Origin: Psychrobacter piechaudii | GTDB lineage: Bacteria; Pseudomonadota; Gammaproteobacteria; Pseudomonadales; Moraxellaceae | Assembly: GCF_900162825.1 (NCBI RefSeq) | Contig: NZ_FUGE01000065.1 | Coordinates: 1-34,733 of the forward strand | Direction: 5' to 3' | Length of the DNA: 34,733 bases | Shown here: piece after piece, positions 17,626 to 24,850 of the stretch | How positions within the stretch are numbered: position 1 is the first letter of the stretch | How the letters are laid out: each line of letters starts with the position of its first letter | The notes under the pieces: generated by a model | Told to the model about the DNA's origin: nothing | Seen by the model: the letters and a program-made list of their open reading frames with translations, nothing else | Databases searched by the model: none | Translations under genes and position numbers: made by a program

Positions 17626-19173
17626 TTACGACTTATAGTTGTTGATCTTGCCTATGGTATCACGTAGGGCAGTGCGCAGCCCCTCAAGAATAGTCGGATG
17701 GTAGAAGGGACTGGCCAATAAGCCGTCGATATCTACTTCATTGGTAATGGCTGTGGCCAAGATGTGTGCAATATACTCGGCATCTGGGCCTACCATGCTG
17801 GCTCCTAATATCAATCCAGATTTCGGGCAAGCATAAATGCGTAATAGGCCACAGTTGACGCCCATTACACGGCTACGCCCTTGATTGTCGAAGCTCACCT
17901 CACCAATGACGTAGGGGCGTCCTTCTTCTTTAATCTCTGATAAAGACTGACCCACATTCATAATTTGTGGCTCACTGAATATTATTGACATAGAAGTGGT
18001 GGCCGTTTGCGACTTATCAGGCGACATGTCGTTCAGAATGTCACTTTCATCAGAGCAGTCTGGATCTTTGGCAATGGCGTCGCTCATACTGATTTGATCA
18101 GCCAGACCCGCTATCTTTAAAGCCACTTCTTTGCCAGATAAATAGCCTTCATTACTGGAGACATGCAGTAACGGCATATAGGCATTGGCATCTCCAACAA
18201 TATAGACATTGGTGCCTTCAATTTTACCTGTTATTTTATCCAGCTTTAAGGGACGGTTTTTATCATCTAATTGCACACCCAGATGCTCAAGCCCTAGGGT
18301 ACGTAACGAGTTGCGGCGTCCAGTAGCTGCCAGTACTTTCTCACCACGCCAAGTATGTGAATTACCTTCAGCGTCAGTATAATGGATAACTGCTAGGCTT
18401 TTACTATCAACCTCTTCTCGAGACACCTTGTCAATTTTGGTGTTTAGACGTAAATCTAGCTCATTCGAAAAACAGGCAATGGCTTTTTGGTTGATGGCTT
18501 CATCTTTTAAGCCCCCCACATTTTCAGCACGGTTGAAGATAGCAACCTCAACACCCAGTCTATTCATGGCTTGAGCCAATTCAAGGCCGATAGCCCCTGC
18601 ACCGACTACCGCCATAGATTTAGGTAAGTCCGGCAACTCAAAAATAGTATCAGAAGTAATTAGAGCATCGCCTAGTGCTAACTTCCAACCTTCAGGCACA
18701 AAGGGTTTTGATCCAGTGGCGATAATCACATGATCGGCTTGAATATACTCGATATCTCCCTCTGCAGTATGGGCTTCGATTAATCCGGATTCTGAAAAAA
18801 CAGCGCGACCATGTATTTTATTATTATCGTCCCAGCTATCTACATTTTTTAGGGCGAAACTAGCAAAACGATCTCGCTCATCTTGTACCCGTTTCATTAC
18901 TTGCTTACCATTAATGGTGGCGTTACCTTCTACCCCAAATTCGTCAGAATGGTTAGCATGATAGGCACGGTCGGCGGCTGCAATTAATAATTTACTCGGC
19001 ATACAGCCCATGGTGGTACAAGTAGTAGACCAGATACCTTCGTTGATGATAACCCCATTGTCTGTGACTTTACTGATTTGACGATAAGCGTTATGACCGG
19101 CAGTCCCAGCACCGATGACAGCGGCATCAACGTGACGAATAGATTTTTCAGACGAGGATTGAGGTTTTATCAT
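17626..19173 (-). CDS. Dihydrolipoamide dehydrogenase-like pyridine nucleotide-disulphide oxidoreductase
   Basis: A 515-residue FAD/NAD(P)-linked flavoprotein. It has the FAD motif GAGTAG (21-26), the redox pair in CTTMGC (Cys52 and Cys57), a second Rossmann motif VVGAGAIGLELA and IVGDANAY. The C-terminal dimerisation domain has the catalytic His-Glu pair HPTILE (His492, Glu497). All catalytic parts of a working disulphide reductase are therefore present. An acidic Asp/Ser-rich insert (about 362-392) before the dimer domain is unusual. It stands alone, without E1/E2 dehydrogenase genes, so it may be a free-standing E3 or a reductase for another disulphide. The ATG at 19171-19173 has a short A-rich leader. 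Confidence 0.88.
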   Translation of the reverse strand: MIKPQSSSEKSIRHVDAAVIGAGTAGHNAYRQISKVTDNGVIINEGIWSTTCTTMGCMPSKLLIAAADRAYHANHSDEFGVEGNATINGKQVMKRVQDERDRFASFALKNVDSWDDNNKIHGRAVFSESGLIEAHTAEGDIEYIQADHVIIATGSKPFVPEGWKLALGDALITSDTIFELPDLPKSMAVVGAGAIGLELAQAMNRLGVEVAIFNRAENVGGLKDEAINQKAIACFSNELDLRLNTKIDKVSREEVDSKSLAVIHYTDAEGNSHTWRGEKVLAATGRRNSLRTLGLEHLGVQLDDKNRPLKLDKITGKIEGTNVYIVGDANAYMPLLHVSSNEGYLSGKEVALKIAGLADQISMSDAIAKDPDCSDESDILNDMSPDKSQTATTSMSIIFSEPQIMNVGQSLSEIKEEGRPYVIGEVSFDNQGRSRVMGVNCGLLRIYACPKSGLILGASMVGPDAEYIAHILATAITNEVDIDGLLASPFYHPTILEGLRTALRDTIGKINNYKS

Positions 19174-19270
19174 TAAGTTTTCCTAAAAAATTAGTCTAGT
19201 TAATGTTTTTAATTGTTGATGCTGCTAGGAGAAATATCAGAGTGACTTGTTAACTCTAGATAGACTGAGT

Positions 19271-19765
19271 TTATGCTAATGTTTTAAGCAATCTATCTGC
19301 ATAGTCTTTGGCTCTTAAATTACGCTGAGCATGGGTTAGCTTGCCATCTTTATCAAATACGAAAGTGGAACGTACTAAGCCCATTGTTTTTTTGCCATAC
19401 ATATTTTTTTCTTTGATCACGTCAAAGTATTGGCAAAGTTTCTCATCGGCATCGCTAATTAAAGGTATTTGCAGCTGTTTATTTTCAATAAACTTCTTAT
19501 GCGACTCGATACTGTCTCTAGACACGCCGATAATGTTGTAGCCTAGGGCATCAAATTCAGACAGTTTCTCAGTAAAGTCGACTGCTTGAGTGATACAGCC
19601 GGGAGTATTGTCGCGAGGATAGAAATAAAGAATTAAGCCCTTGTCCATATTTTCAACAAACTGATCAAGCACTATTTCACTTTCCACCATTTCATCGTCT
19701 ATCTTTTGCACGAGAGGCATTAGGAACTCAGGTAGGGCAATAATTTCATCAGTTGGTTTGGCCAT
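19271..19765 (-). CDS. Peroxiredoxin, Bcp/PrxQ type
   Basis: A 164-residue thioredoxin-fold peroxidase. The peroxidatic cysteine is Cys57 in YPRDNTPGCITQA. In standard Bcp a resolving cysteine lies five residues later; here that place is valine (QAV). The only other cysteine is Cys111 (EKLCQYF), which could act as an atypical resolving residue; otherwise the enzyme is 1-Cys. The N-terminal 40 residues diverge from typical Bcp. The start is supported by AAAGGA 7-8 bp before the ATG. It reduces hydroperoxides, probably with thioredoxin. It lies upstream of the disulphide reductase gene on the same strand (97 bp gap), a possible redox pairing. Confidence 0.87.
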   Translation of the reverse strand: MAKPTDEIIALPEFLMPLVQKIDDEMVESEIVLDQFVENMDKGLILYFYPRDNTPGCITQAVDFTEKLSEFDALGYNIIGVSRDSIESHKKFIENKQLQIPLISDADEKLCQYFDVIKEKNMYGKKTMGLVRSTFVFDKDGKLTHAQRNLRAKDYADRLLKTLA

Positions 19766-19911
19766 GTTGTTTTCCTTTTTTATTTAAAATAACTTATCAA
19801 CCTAGAGGGCTGTTATTCTTTTTATAACAGTTTACCTAAGAATGAGCAATGACTCAAAGCGTAGCGTGTAAACGTCAAATAACACTTAAGTCATGAAGAA
19901 TTGAGGACAAT

Positions 19912-19936
19912 AAAAAAGGCTGACAATCGCCAGCCT
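19912..19936 (-). terminator. Intrinsic terminator downstream of the 20014 gene
   Basis: On the minus strand GGCTG and CAGCC form a short stem with an 8-nt loop, followed by T6. It lies 78 bp beyond the stop of the small secreted-protein gene. Confidence 0.7.
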
Positions 19937-20013
19937 AATCTAATCAAATCATTAACAGCATAACTTAAAGCACAGTACCTAAAGTATCGCACTTCAAACA
20001 TCATACAAATAAG

Positions 20014-20376
20014 TTACGCTTTAGGTTTTTGTGGTGAATTAAGTTTTAGACCGTTACCACATTGTTGTAAATCTTTTTGCATGGTTTTGGCATAAGGTAA
20101 GGTTGAAGGGTCTTTACCACTTTGGGCATAGCTTTCAATTTCCCACATTTGACCTAAAGTCATTTTACTGCGAACGTTTACAGTACAGCCACAAAATTTC
20201 TTAGCAGTGGCATTATCGGCCACTTTAAGCTTAACGGCAGTGGCCACACAGTTATTAACCTGATCTTGTTTGATATCCAGCGCTTGAGCAGAAGTTGCCA
20301 TCATAATGGCAGATGTGCCTAAGGCAACAAGTGGCAATAATTTATTAGATAAAAAGCTTTTCGAAATAAAGTTCAT
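20014..20376 (-). CDS. Small secreted cysteine-containing protein, unknown function
   Basis: About 120 residues with a signal peptide (cleavage probably after SAQA near residue 32). The mature part has four cysteines: NNCV, the pair in FCGC, and QQCG near the C-terminus. Two disulphides in the periplasm, or metal or haem binding, are possible. FCGC is not a CxxCH haem motif. The spacing resembles small periplasmic proteins common in Acinetobacter and Psychrobacter, but I cannot name the family. A longer frame begins at TTG 20385. I prefer ATG 20374-20376 because AAAGGA lies 9 bp upstream. Monocistronic, with its own terminator at 19912. Confidence 0.75.
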   Translation of the reverse strand: MNFISKSFLSNKLLPLVALGTSAIMMATSAQALDIKQDQVNNCVATAVKLKVADNATAKKFCGCTVNVRSKMTLGQMWEIESYAQSGKDPSTLPYAKTMQKDLQQCGNGLKLNSPQKPKA

Positions 20377-20642
20377 GAACAACAATCCTTTAGAGGCTTA
20401 CGATATTATATTTACAGTTAACCGTTGGCTTATCATTGATTAAAATGTATGAGCACTGGTTAAAATGCACGGGTTGAAAATAACCTAGAGCATTTAACTT
20501 AGCGATGGGCTTAGTTAATCTAATCGCATACCTTATCAAGCTAATAAACAGATTAGTAATGAATTTTGCTATTTAGTTGCAATTTATTGTTGCTATTCAG
20601 TTACAAATCGCAGAAAAATAAGCTGTAAAATCAAAGCCAATC

Positions 20643-21410
20643 CTAGTTAGCCGAATAACGAGTAGGGTCGGCTAATCCCCCATCACTAAAGCCTCTTTTA
20701 CGCAAGGTGCAGCTGTCGCAGATACCGCAAGCTCGGCCTTCACTGTCGGCCTTGTAGCAAGAGATGGTTTGAGAATAATCTACGCCAAGCGAATTGCCCA
20801 GTTGGATGGTTTGTGCCTTACTTAATTGTTGTAGGGGAGTTTGGATATGCAGCTTATGCCCAGTTACTCCAGCCTTGGTGGCCAGATTGGCCATAACTTC
20901 AAAGGCATTAATATATTCAGGGCGGCAGTCAGGATAACCTGAGTAGTCCACTGAGCTGACTCCAATCACGATATGGTTGGCTTCAGTTACTTCTGCCACA
21001 GCTAACGCATAGGATAAAAAGATGGTGTTGCGCGCGGGCACGTAAGTATTGGGAATGGCGTCATTATCTATATTGTCGGTATGGGTCGGGAATTTGTCCG
21101 CATCGCCATCTGGGATGGTCATATCATGGTCAGTTAACGAGGAGCCGCCCAATTGTGCGATATCAATATCGATGATCTTGTGATCAACGCCGGCTTGATT
21201 GGCGATGTTTTTGGCAGCGACCAGCTCACTGTTATGACGTTGACCATAATTAAAGCTAACGGCAGTGACTTTAGCATAGCGGTCTTTTGCCCAATATAAA
21301 CAGGTAACGGAGTCTAGCCCGCCTGAGAGTAATACTACGGCGTTTTCATTAGAGGAATCTGACGCAGTGTGAGTGGTTGAGGGAGTGGGTGAGGTTAAAG
21401 CATCAGTCAT
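20643..21410 (-). CDS. queC: 7-cyano-7-deazaguanine synthase QueC
   Basis: 255 residues. The PP-loop ATP-binding motif SGGLDS is at 29-34, and the C-terminal zinc site has four cysteines (Cys218, 228, 231, 234; CGICDSC). The enzyme converts 7-carboxy-7-deazaguanine to preQ0 with ATP and ammonia, in the queuosine pathway. The first 20 residues are a Ser/Thr-rich extension. The other queuosine genes (queD, queE, folE) are not adjacent, and I saw no preQ1 riboswitch upstream. Confidence 0.95.
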   Translation of the reverse strand: MTDALTSPTPSTTHTASDSSNENAVVLLSGGLDSVTCLYWAKDRYAKVTAVSFNYGQRHNSELVAAKNIANQAGVDHKIIDIDIAQLGGSSLTDHDMTIPDGDADKFPTHTDNIDNDAIPNTYVPARNTIFLSYALAVAEVTEANHIVIGVSSVDYSGYPDCRPEYINAFEVMANLATKAGVTGHKLHIQTPLQQLSKAQTIQLGNSLGVDYSQTISCYKADSEGRACGICDSCTLRKRGFSDGGLADPTRYSAN

Positions 21411-21539
21411 AACAAATCCTAAAGGCTTATAAAAATCAGAAAAAAGGTGATTATTAAAAAAATCAAAAAGGGCAGTAAAAAAACCGTCTATTTTAACAAA
21501 AATGACTTGGCTGTGGGGGTATGGATGGTCTGTTAAAGA

Positions 21540-22424
21540 CTAATCAAAGCGGTATACATCCATGCCTAAGCTGTGGTGGGCCATGCTTTCATGAATTACT
21601 GAAACCCGCTGACCGCAGCCTAGCGCAAAAAACAGCGGTAATAAATGCTCAGAGCTTGGGTGAACCTGCTCTACCTCAGAGAATTGCTGCCAGTCTAATG
21701 CAGCGGGAATGTCCGTTTTTAGTTGATGTAATAGCCAGGTTTTAAAAGCTTTTGCAGTGGGTTCTTCACTGTCAGCATTCCAATTTAATGCCGCTAAGTT
21801 ATGGGTAATACCGCCTGAGCCCATAACTAGGATTTGTTCATGGCGTAGCTGGGAGAATAAGCTGCCCAGTTGATAACAAGCATAAGCATCGAAGTGTTTA
21901 GGCAATGACAATTGAACAATGGGCACATCTGCTTCAGGGTATAGATGAATTAACGGCGCCCAGACGCCATGATCTAAAGGGCGCAGTGGGTTAAGACTGT
22001 TAATTACCCCCATCTTATTAAGTTGATCGGACAGCGACTCTGCCAGCTGTGGATGACCCAAAGCAGGGTATTCAATGCTATTGAGCTTTTGACTAAAGCC
22101 TGAAAAATCATGCCAAGTTTGTGGCGTAGGATTACTGGCTATCTCTAAAGTTTGAGTTACCCAGTGTGCCGACATGATCACAATGGCTTTGGGCTTAGGT
22201 AGGTTTTGCCCGGTACGTGCTAAAGCATTGGTAGTGGCATTTTTTTCAAGCGCAAAAGTGGGCGCCCCATGAGAAACAAATAGCGCCGGCAATGTGGCCA
22301 GCGCTTGCATAGAGCGAACTTTTTGCTTGCGAGTCGGAGTCATCACCGGCTCGAAGCTAGTGAGCGGAGTCAATGAAACCGGTACGCTAAAGGTTGAACT
22401 GTGGGTATTCTTTGTATATTTCAT
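21540..22424 (-). CDS. ygiD: 4,5-DOPA dioxygenase extradiol-type protein (YgiD/DODA family)
   Basis: 294 residues, class III extradiol ring-cleavage dioxygenase fold. Conserved histidines are visible: FVSHGAP (His52), MSAHW (His87), LDHGVWAPL (His152) and SSEHLLPLFFALG (His260). The first two and the last would bind the metal and the third acts in catalysis. Typical members have about 260 residues; the extra 35-40 N-terminal residues may be untranslated, since no good ribosome-binding site precedes ATG 22424. In-frame ATGs at residues 28 and 39 are alternatives. The natural substrate is unknown; the E. coli homologue cleaves L-DOPA in vitro. Confidence 0.88.
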   Translation of the reverse strand: MKYTKNTHSSTFSVPVSLTPLTSFEPVMTPTRKQKVRSMQALATLPALFVSHGAPTFALEKNATTNALARTGQNLPKPKAIVIMSAHWVTQTLEIASNPTPQTWHDFSGFSQKLNSIEYPALGHPQLAESLSDQLNKMGVINSLNPLRPLDHGVWAPLIHLYPEADVPIVQLSLPKHFDAYACYQLGSLFSQLRHEQILVMGSGGITHNLAALNWNADSEEPTAKAFKTWLLHQLKTDIPAALDWQQFSEVEQVHPSSEHLLPLFFALGCGQRVSVIHESMAHHSLGMDVYRFD

Positions 22425-22604
22425 AAGTTAATTATGGGGGCTAGGCGCCATTTTTTAAAGCAGAGTATTTTTAAAGTGAGGTTTACGCGCTCGAGTTCAT
22501 AACAAACAGCAACAGCGAAATAGCTAGATTAAGCAGACATTCACACAGCTGCTACCACGGCAGGCATTTTGCTATCTCTTCTATCCTAATTACACCTCTC
22601 AATC

Positions 22605-23093
22605 CTAATTACCGCGATGATAAGGGTGGTTATTATTAATACTCATCGCTCGATATAACTGCTCCATCAATACCACACGCACTAGGGGATGAGGCAGAGT
22701 AAGGGGTGACAATGACCATTTAAAGTCAGCTGCTGCCAGTACTTCAGGCGATACGCCATCTGCACCGCCAATGACTAGTGCCACATCATCACCAATTTGC
22801 ATCGCTTCACTGAGCTTGTCAGCCAATTGCTCGGTGGATAGCATCTTGCCTTTGACATCGAGTACCCACAGCTTTTCACGGGAGTTACTTTGATGGGTAG
22901 CCAAAATAGCTTTGCCTTCTTGCTCACGATATTGTGCCAAATTAGCATCTGACGGGTTTTTGGCACGTTTAGCAGCGGCTAAGTCGATAATTTCAGCAGT
23001 GAGCATGGGCTGAATGCGTTTGTGATACTCATCAAATCCGCTATCAATCCACTTAGGCATCTTACTGCCGACACTTAAAATGCGTAATTTCAT
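22605..23093 (-). CDS. rlmH: 23S rRNA pseudouridine(1915) N3-methyltransferase RlmH
   Basis: 162 residues, a small SPOUT-class methyltransferase that methylates pseudouridine 1915 in helix 69 of 23S rRNA on assembled 70S ribosomes. Diagnostic features are the N-terminal MKLRILSVGSKMPKW, the SAM-binding IGGADG and the C-terminal LPHPLVRVVLMEQLYRAMSI knot region ending in YHRGN. Full length for the family (E. coli 155). Its upstream side faces the DnaA-box region at 23094-23699. rsfS, a frequent neighbour elsewhere, is absent. Confidence 0.95.
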   Translation of the reverse strand: MKLRILSVGSKMPKWIDSGFDEYHKRIQPMLTAEIIDLAAAKRAKNPSDANLAQYREQEGKAILATHQSNSREKLWVLDVKGKMLSTEQLADKLSEAMQIGDDVALVIGGADGVSPEVLAAADFKWSLSPLTLPHPLVRVVLMEQLYRAMSINNNHPYHRGN

Positions 23094-23171
23094 AAAAGAA
23101 AAAACCTTTTGGTTTAATTAATAGAACTGCTAAAGCTAAAATGTCAACCTTTTGGTGCGTGATTTTCAAAC

Positions 23172-23180
23172 TTATCCACA
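23172..23180 (+). promoter_or_regulatory. DnaA box (perfect TTATCCACA)
   Basis: An exact match to the consensus DnaA-binding 9-mer, 79 bp upstream of the rlmH start codon, on the left side of the A+T-rich tract. Confidence 0.65.
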
Positions 23181-23380
23181 GCTAATTTGAGACTCTTGAG
23201 TCAAGCTGTGAAACATTTGAAGCAATACCACAATCACTGATAAATTATTTATAATAGCTATTAATTTTAAGCATTAGCTATATAAGATATTGATTTTATT
23301 AGTAAAAATAATTGTACAAAAAATGAGCAATTTTATTCAAAGCCGTATGCTGTCTAGGGTATAACTTGTCAAGCGTGGGG

Positions 23381-23401
23381 TTATCCACAGAGTTATCCAC
23401 A
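23381..23401 (+). promoter_or_regulatory. Two DnaA boxes in tandem (12-bp period)
   Basis: Two exact TTATCCACA boxes at 23381-23389 and 23393-23401 are separated by 3 bp. A weaker related sequence (TTATGGGGA) follows at about 23404. They lie just right of the A+T-rich tract. Confidence 0.7.
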
Positions 23402-23476
23402 GCTTATGGGGAAAACTCTTAATCGCCTTGCTAGTCATGCGTTTGGCAGGAGTAGTGGATTTGGATGAACAAAAGT

Positions 23477-23555
23477 AAAGAGCCGTTATTAGTAACAGAT
23501 TCAAGGCAAGTCAAGCCAAAAATCGTAAAATACTCAATAATAAAGGCTCTTTTTT
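23477..23555 (+). ncRNA. Long-loop hairpin with T-run; possible small RNA or terminator
   Basis: AAAGAGCC (23477-23484) pairs with GGCTCTTT (23545-23552). After one mismatch, TTATTA pairs with TAATAA, leaving a loop of about 46 nt, and T5 follows. No plus-strand gene precedes it, so it would end a short untranslated transcript from the DnaA-box region. On the minus strand it could serve as a weak trmB terminator. No promoter was identified. Confidence 0.35.
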
Positions 23556-23570
23556 GGCTTAGTTGTCAAA

Positions 23571-23582
23571 TGTTCCACGTGG
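23571..23582. promoter_or_regulatory. parS-like ParB-binding site
   Basis: TGTTCCACGTGG matches the first 12 positions of the 16-bp parS sequence used by Pseudomonas-type ParB (TGTTCCACGTGGAACC), including the CCACGTGG palindromic core. The last four bases (TAAG) differ. Such sites cluster near chromosome origins, which strengthens the oriC reading of this region. Confidence 0.45.
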
Positions 23583-23699
23583 TAAGTTTTATGTTGATCA
23601 TCAGCTACTGGCTTTGAAATCTAAGTAGGCCACAATAAGTCAAGATAAACTAACCTAGATAAACCACTAACAGCTAGGATGAGTCTAGGTTTATAACGG

Positions 23700-24572
23700 C
23701 TAGTCTTTGCTATAAATTAAATCCCAAACTCCGTGGCCGCGATCGATGCCTCTTTTTTCAAATTTAGTCATAGGTCGGAAGTCTGGACGCGGTGTGAAAT
23801 TACCTTGGCCTGCGGTATTGGTTAAGCCTTCAAAATTATCTAGCACATCCAGCATCCAAAATGCATAATGTTCCCAGTCCGTTGCTGCATGGAACCAGCC
23901 CCCATTTTTGATAACACGGGTCACAATTTCCATACGTTTTGGGCTGACAAAACGGCGCTTATAATGACGCTTTTTTTGCCAAGGATCAGGGAAGTACAGC
24001 TGGATACGGTCAATATGGTTCTCAGGCAGTTGCTGCATTAAAGCAATGGCATCCCCATTGATAATCTTTAGGTTGGTCAGGCCCTCTTCGTTGGCCATAA
24101 AGGCGCACTTGCCAATACCCGGCTCATGCACTTCAATACCTACGAAGTTGCGGCTAGGATCGGCTTTGGCCATCTCGATCAATGAGCTTCCCATACCAAA
24201 ACCAATCTCAAAGGTTAACGGGGCATCAGGGCCATTGGACGTCTGCTCAGTATCTGCAAACAAGGCGCGCAAATCTGTGATGTCATCGATAATGCCTTGG
24301 CCTCTATCGTCCATAGTATTGACGATGTATTTGGCATAAACAGGGTCCGTTAGCGCTTGCTCGGCATTTTTGTTAAGGTGGGTACGGCGCTTCATAAAAG
24401 TTTTGATTAAGCGTGGGAACGCAGTATCAGCGGCCTCAGATTCAGCTTGATCGTTATTTTGGTCAACGCTACCTTCTGCTTTAGGATCGATAGCCTCGTC
24501 CTTCATGTCAGTAGTTTCAGAATTTGGTAAGCTATCTGTGGTAGGGGTGTTTGGAGTATTCTCAGCGCTCAT
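23700..24572 (-). CDS. trmB: tRNA (guanine(46)-N7)-methyltransferase TrmB
   Basis: About 290 residues. It forms m7G46 in the variable loop of tRNAs. The core has the SAM motif [27 protein letters not shown] and the signature [16 protein letters not shown], ending in the family's TKFEKRG and GVWDL. The first 65 or so residues are an acidic, Asn/Thr-rich extension not needed for the fold. The longer frame begins with TTG at 24605. I prefer ATG 24570-24572, although its ribosome-binding site (GGA) is weak. A TATAAT at 24680-24685 on the minus strand is a likely -10; a tnpB element ends 14 bp further upstream. Confidence 0.93.
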   Translation of the reverse strand: MSAENTPNTPTTDSLPNSETTDMKDEAIDPKAEGSVDQNNDQAESEAADTAFPRLIKTFMKRRTHLNKNAEQALTDPVYAKYIVNTMDDRGQGIIDDITDLRALFADTEQTSNGPDAPLTFEIGFGMGSSLIEMAKADPSRNFVGIEVHEPGIGKCAFMANEEGLTNLKIINGDAIALMQQLPENHIDRIQLYFPDPWQKKRHYKRRFVSPKRMEIVTRVIKNGGWFHAATDWEHYAFWMLDVLDNFEGLTNTAGQGNFTPRPDFRPMTKFEKRGIDRGHGVWDLIYSKD

Positions 24573-24679
24573 ATTAAAAAAATCGTCCACTATTGAGGTT
24601 ATCAAGTTGAAGGTATTGTGAGGTTAATTAAGCCTATTAAAAAAAGCGTTAAGGCTAAAAAATAAAGTAAGATGGGCGT

Positions 24680-24685
24680 ATTATA
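24680..24685 (-). promoter_or_regulatory. Putative trmB -10 box next to the element end
   Basis: On the minus strand this reads TATAAT. The tnpB element's right end is at 24700, so a -35 hexamer at normal spacing would lie inside the element, where the sequence (GGAGGT) is not -35-like. The insertion may therefore have replaced the native -35. Confidence 0.4.
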
Positions 24686-24850
24686 ACGCTAATCCACCTT
24701 TGACCTCCTCCCCTCGCTAAACCGAGGGGATTCCTACAGCTAGACGGTCAAGCCCGACCGCAAGGATGTTCTTAGCAGCATTGATATCTCTATCATGCCA
24801 TGTGCCACACTTAGCACAAGTCCATCCTCTTATTCCAAGTCCTGCTCTAC
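24680..24850 (-). ncRNA. Predicted omega RNA with guide (copy 2)
   Basis: By analogy with TnpB systems, an RNA from the 3' end of tnpB passes the right-end hairpin (24709-24728) and continues into flanking DNA. The guide would begin at 24699 on the minus strand with AGGTGGATTAGCGTTATA. This guide overlaps the presumed trmB -10. The 5' boundary is arbitrary. Confidence 0.4.

Larger units (their letters stand above)
23094..23699. other. Candidate replication origin (oriC-like) region between rlmH and trmB
   Basis: 606 bp without an ORF. It holds three perfect TTATCCACA DnaA boxes, all in the same orientation, at 23172-23180, 23381-23389 and 23393-23401. Between the first and second is a strongly A+T-rich tract (about 23225-23340) that could unwind. 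A parS-like site lies at 23571-23582 and a long-loop hairpin with a T-run at 23477-23555. One such 9-mer is expected about once per 130 kb by chance. In the flanks, all genes from rlmKL to trmB run left and those from trpS to rluB run right, as expected for head-on avoidance. Against it: no dnaA, dnaN or rpmH nearby. It could instead be a DnaA-titration or regulatory site. Confidence 0.5.
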
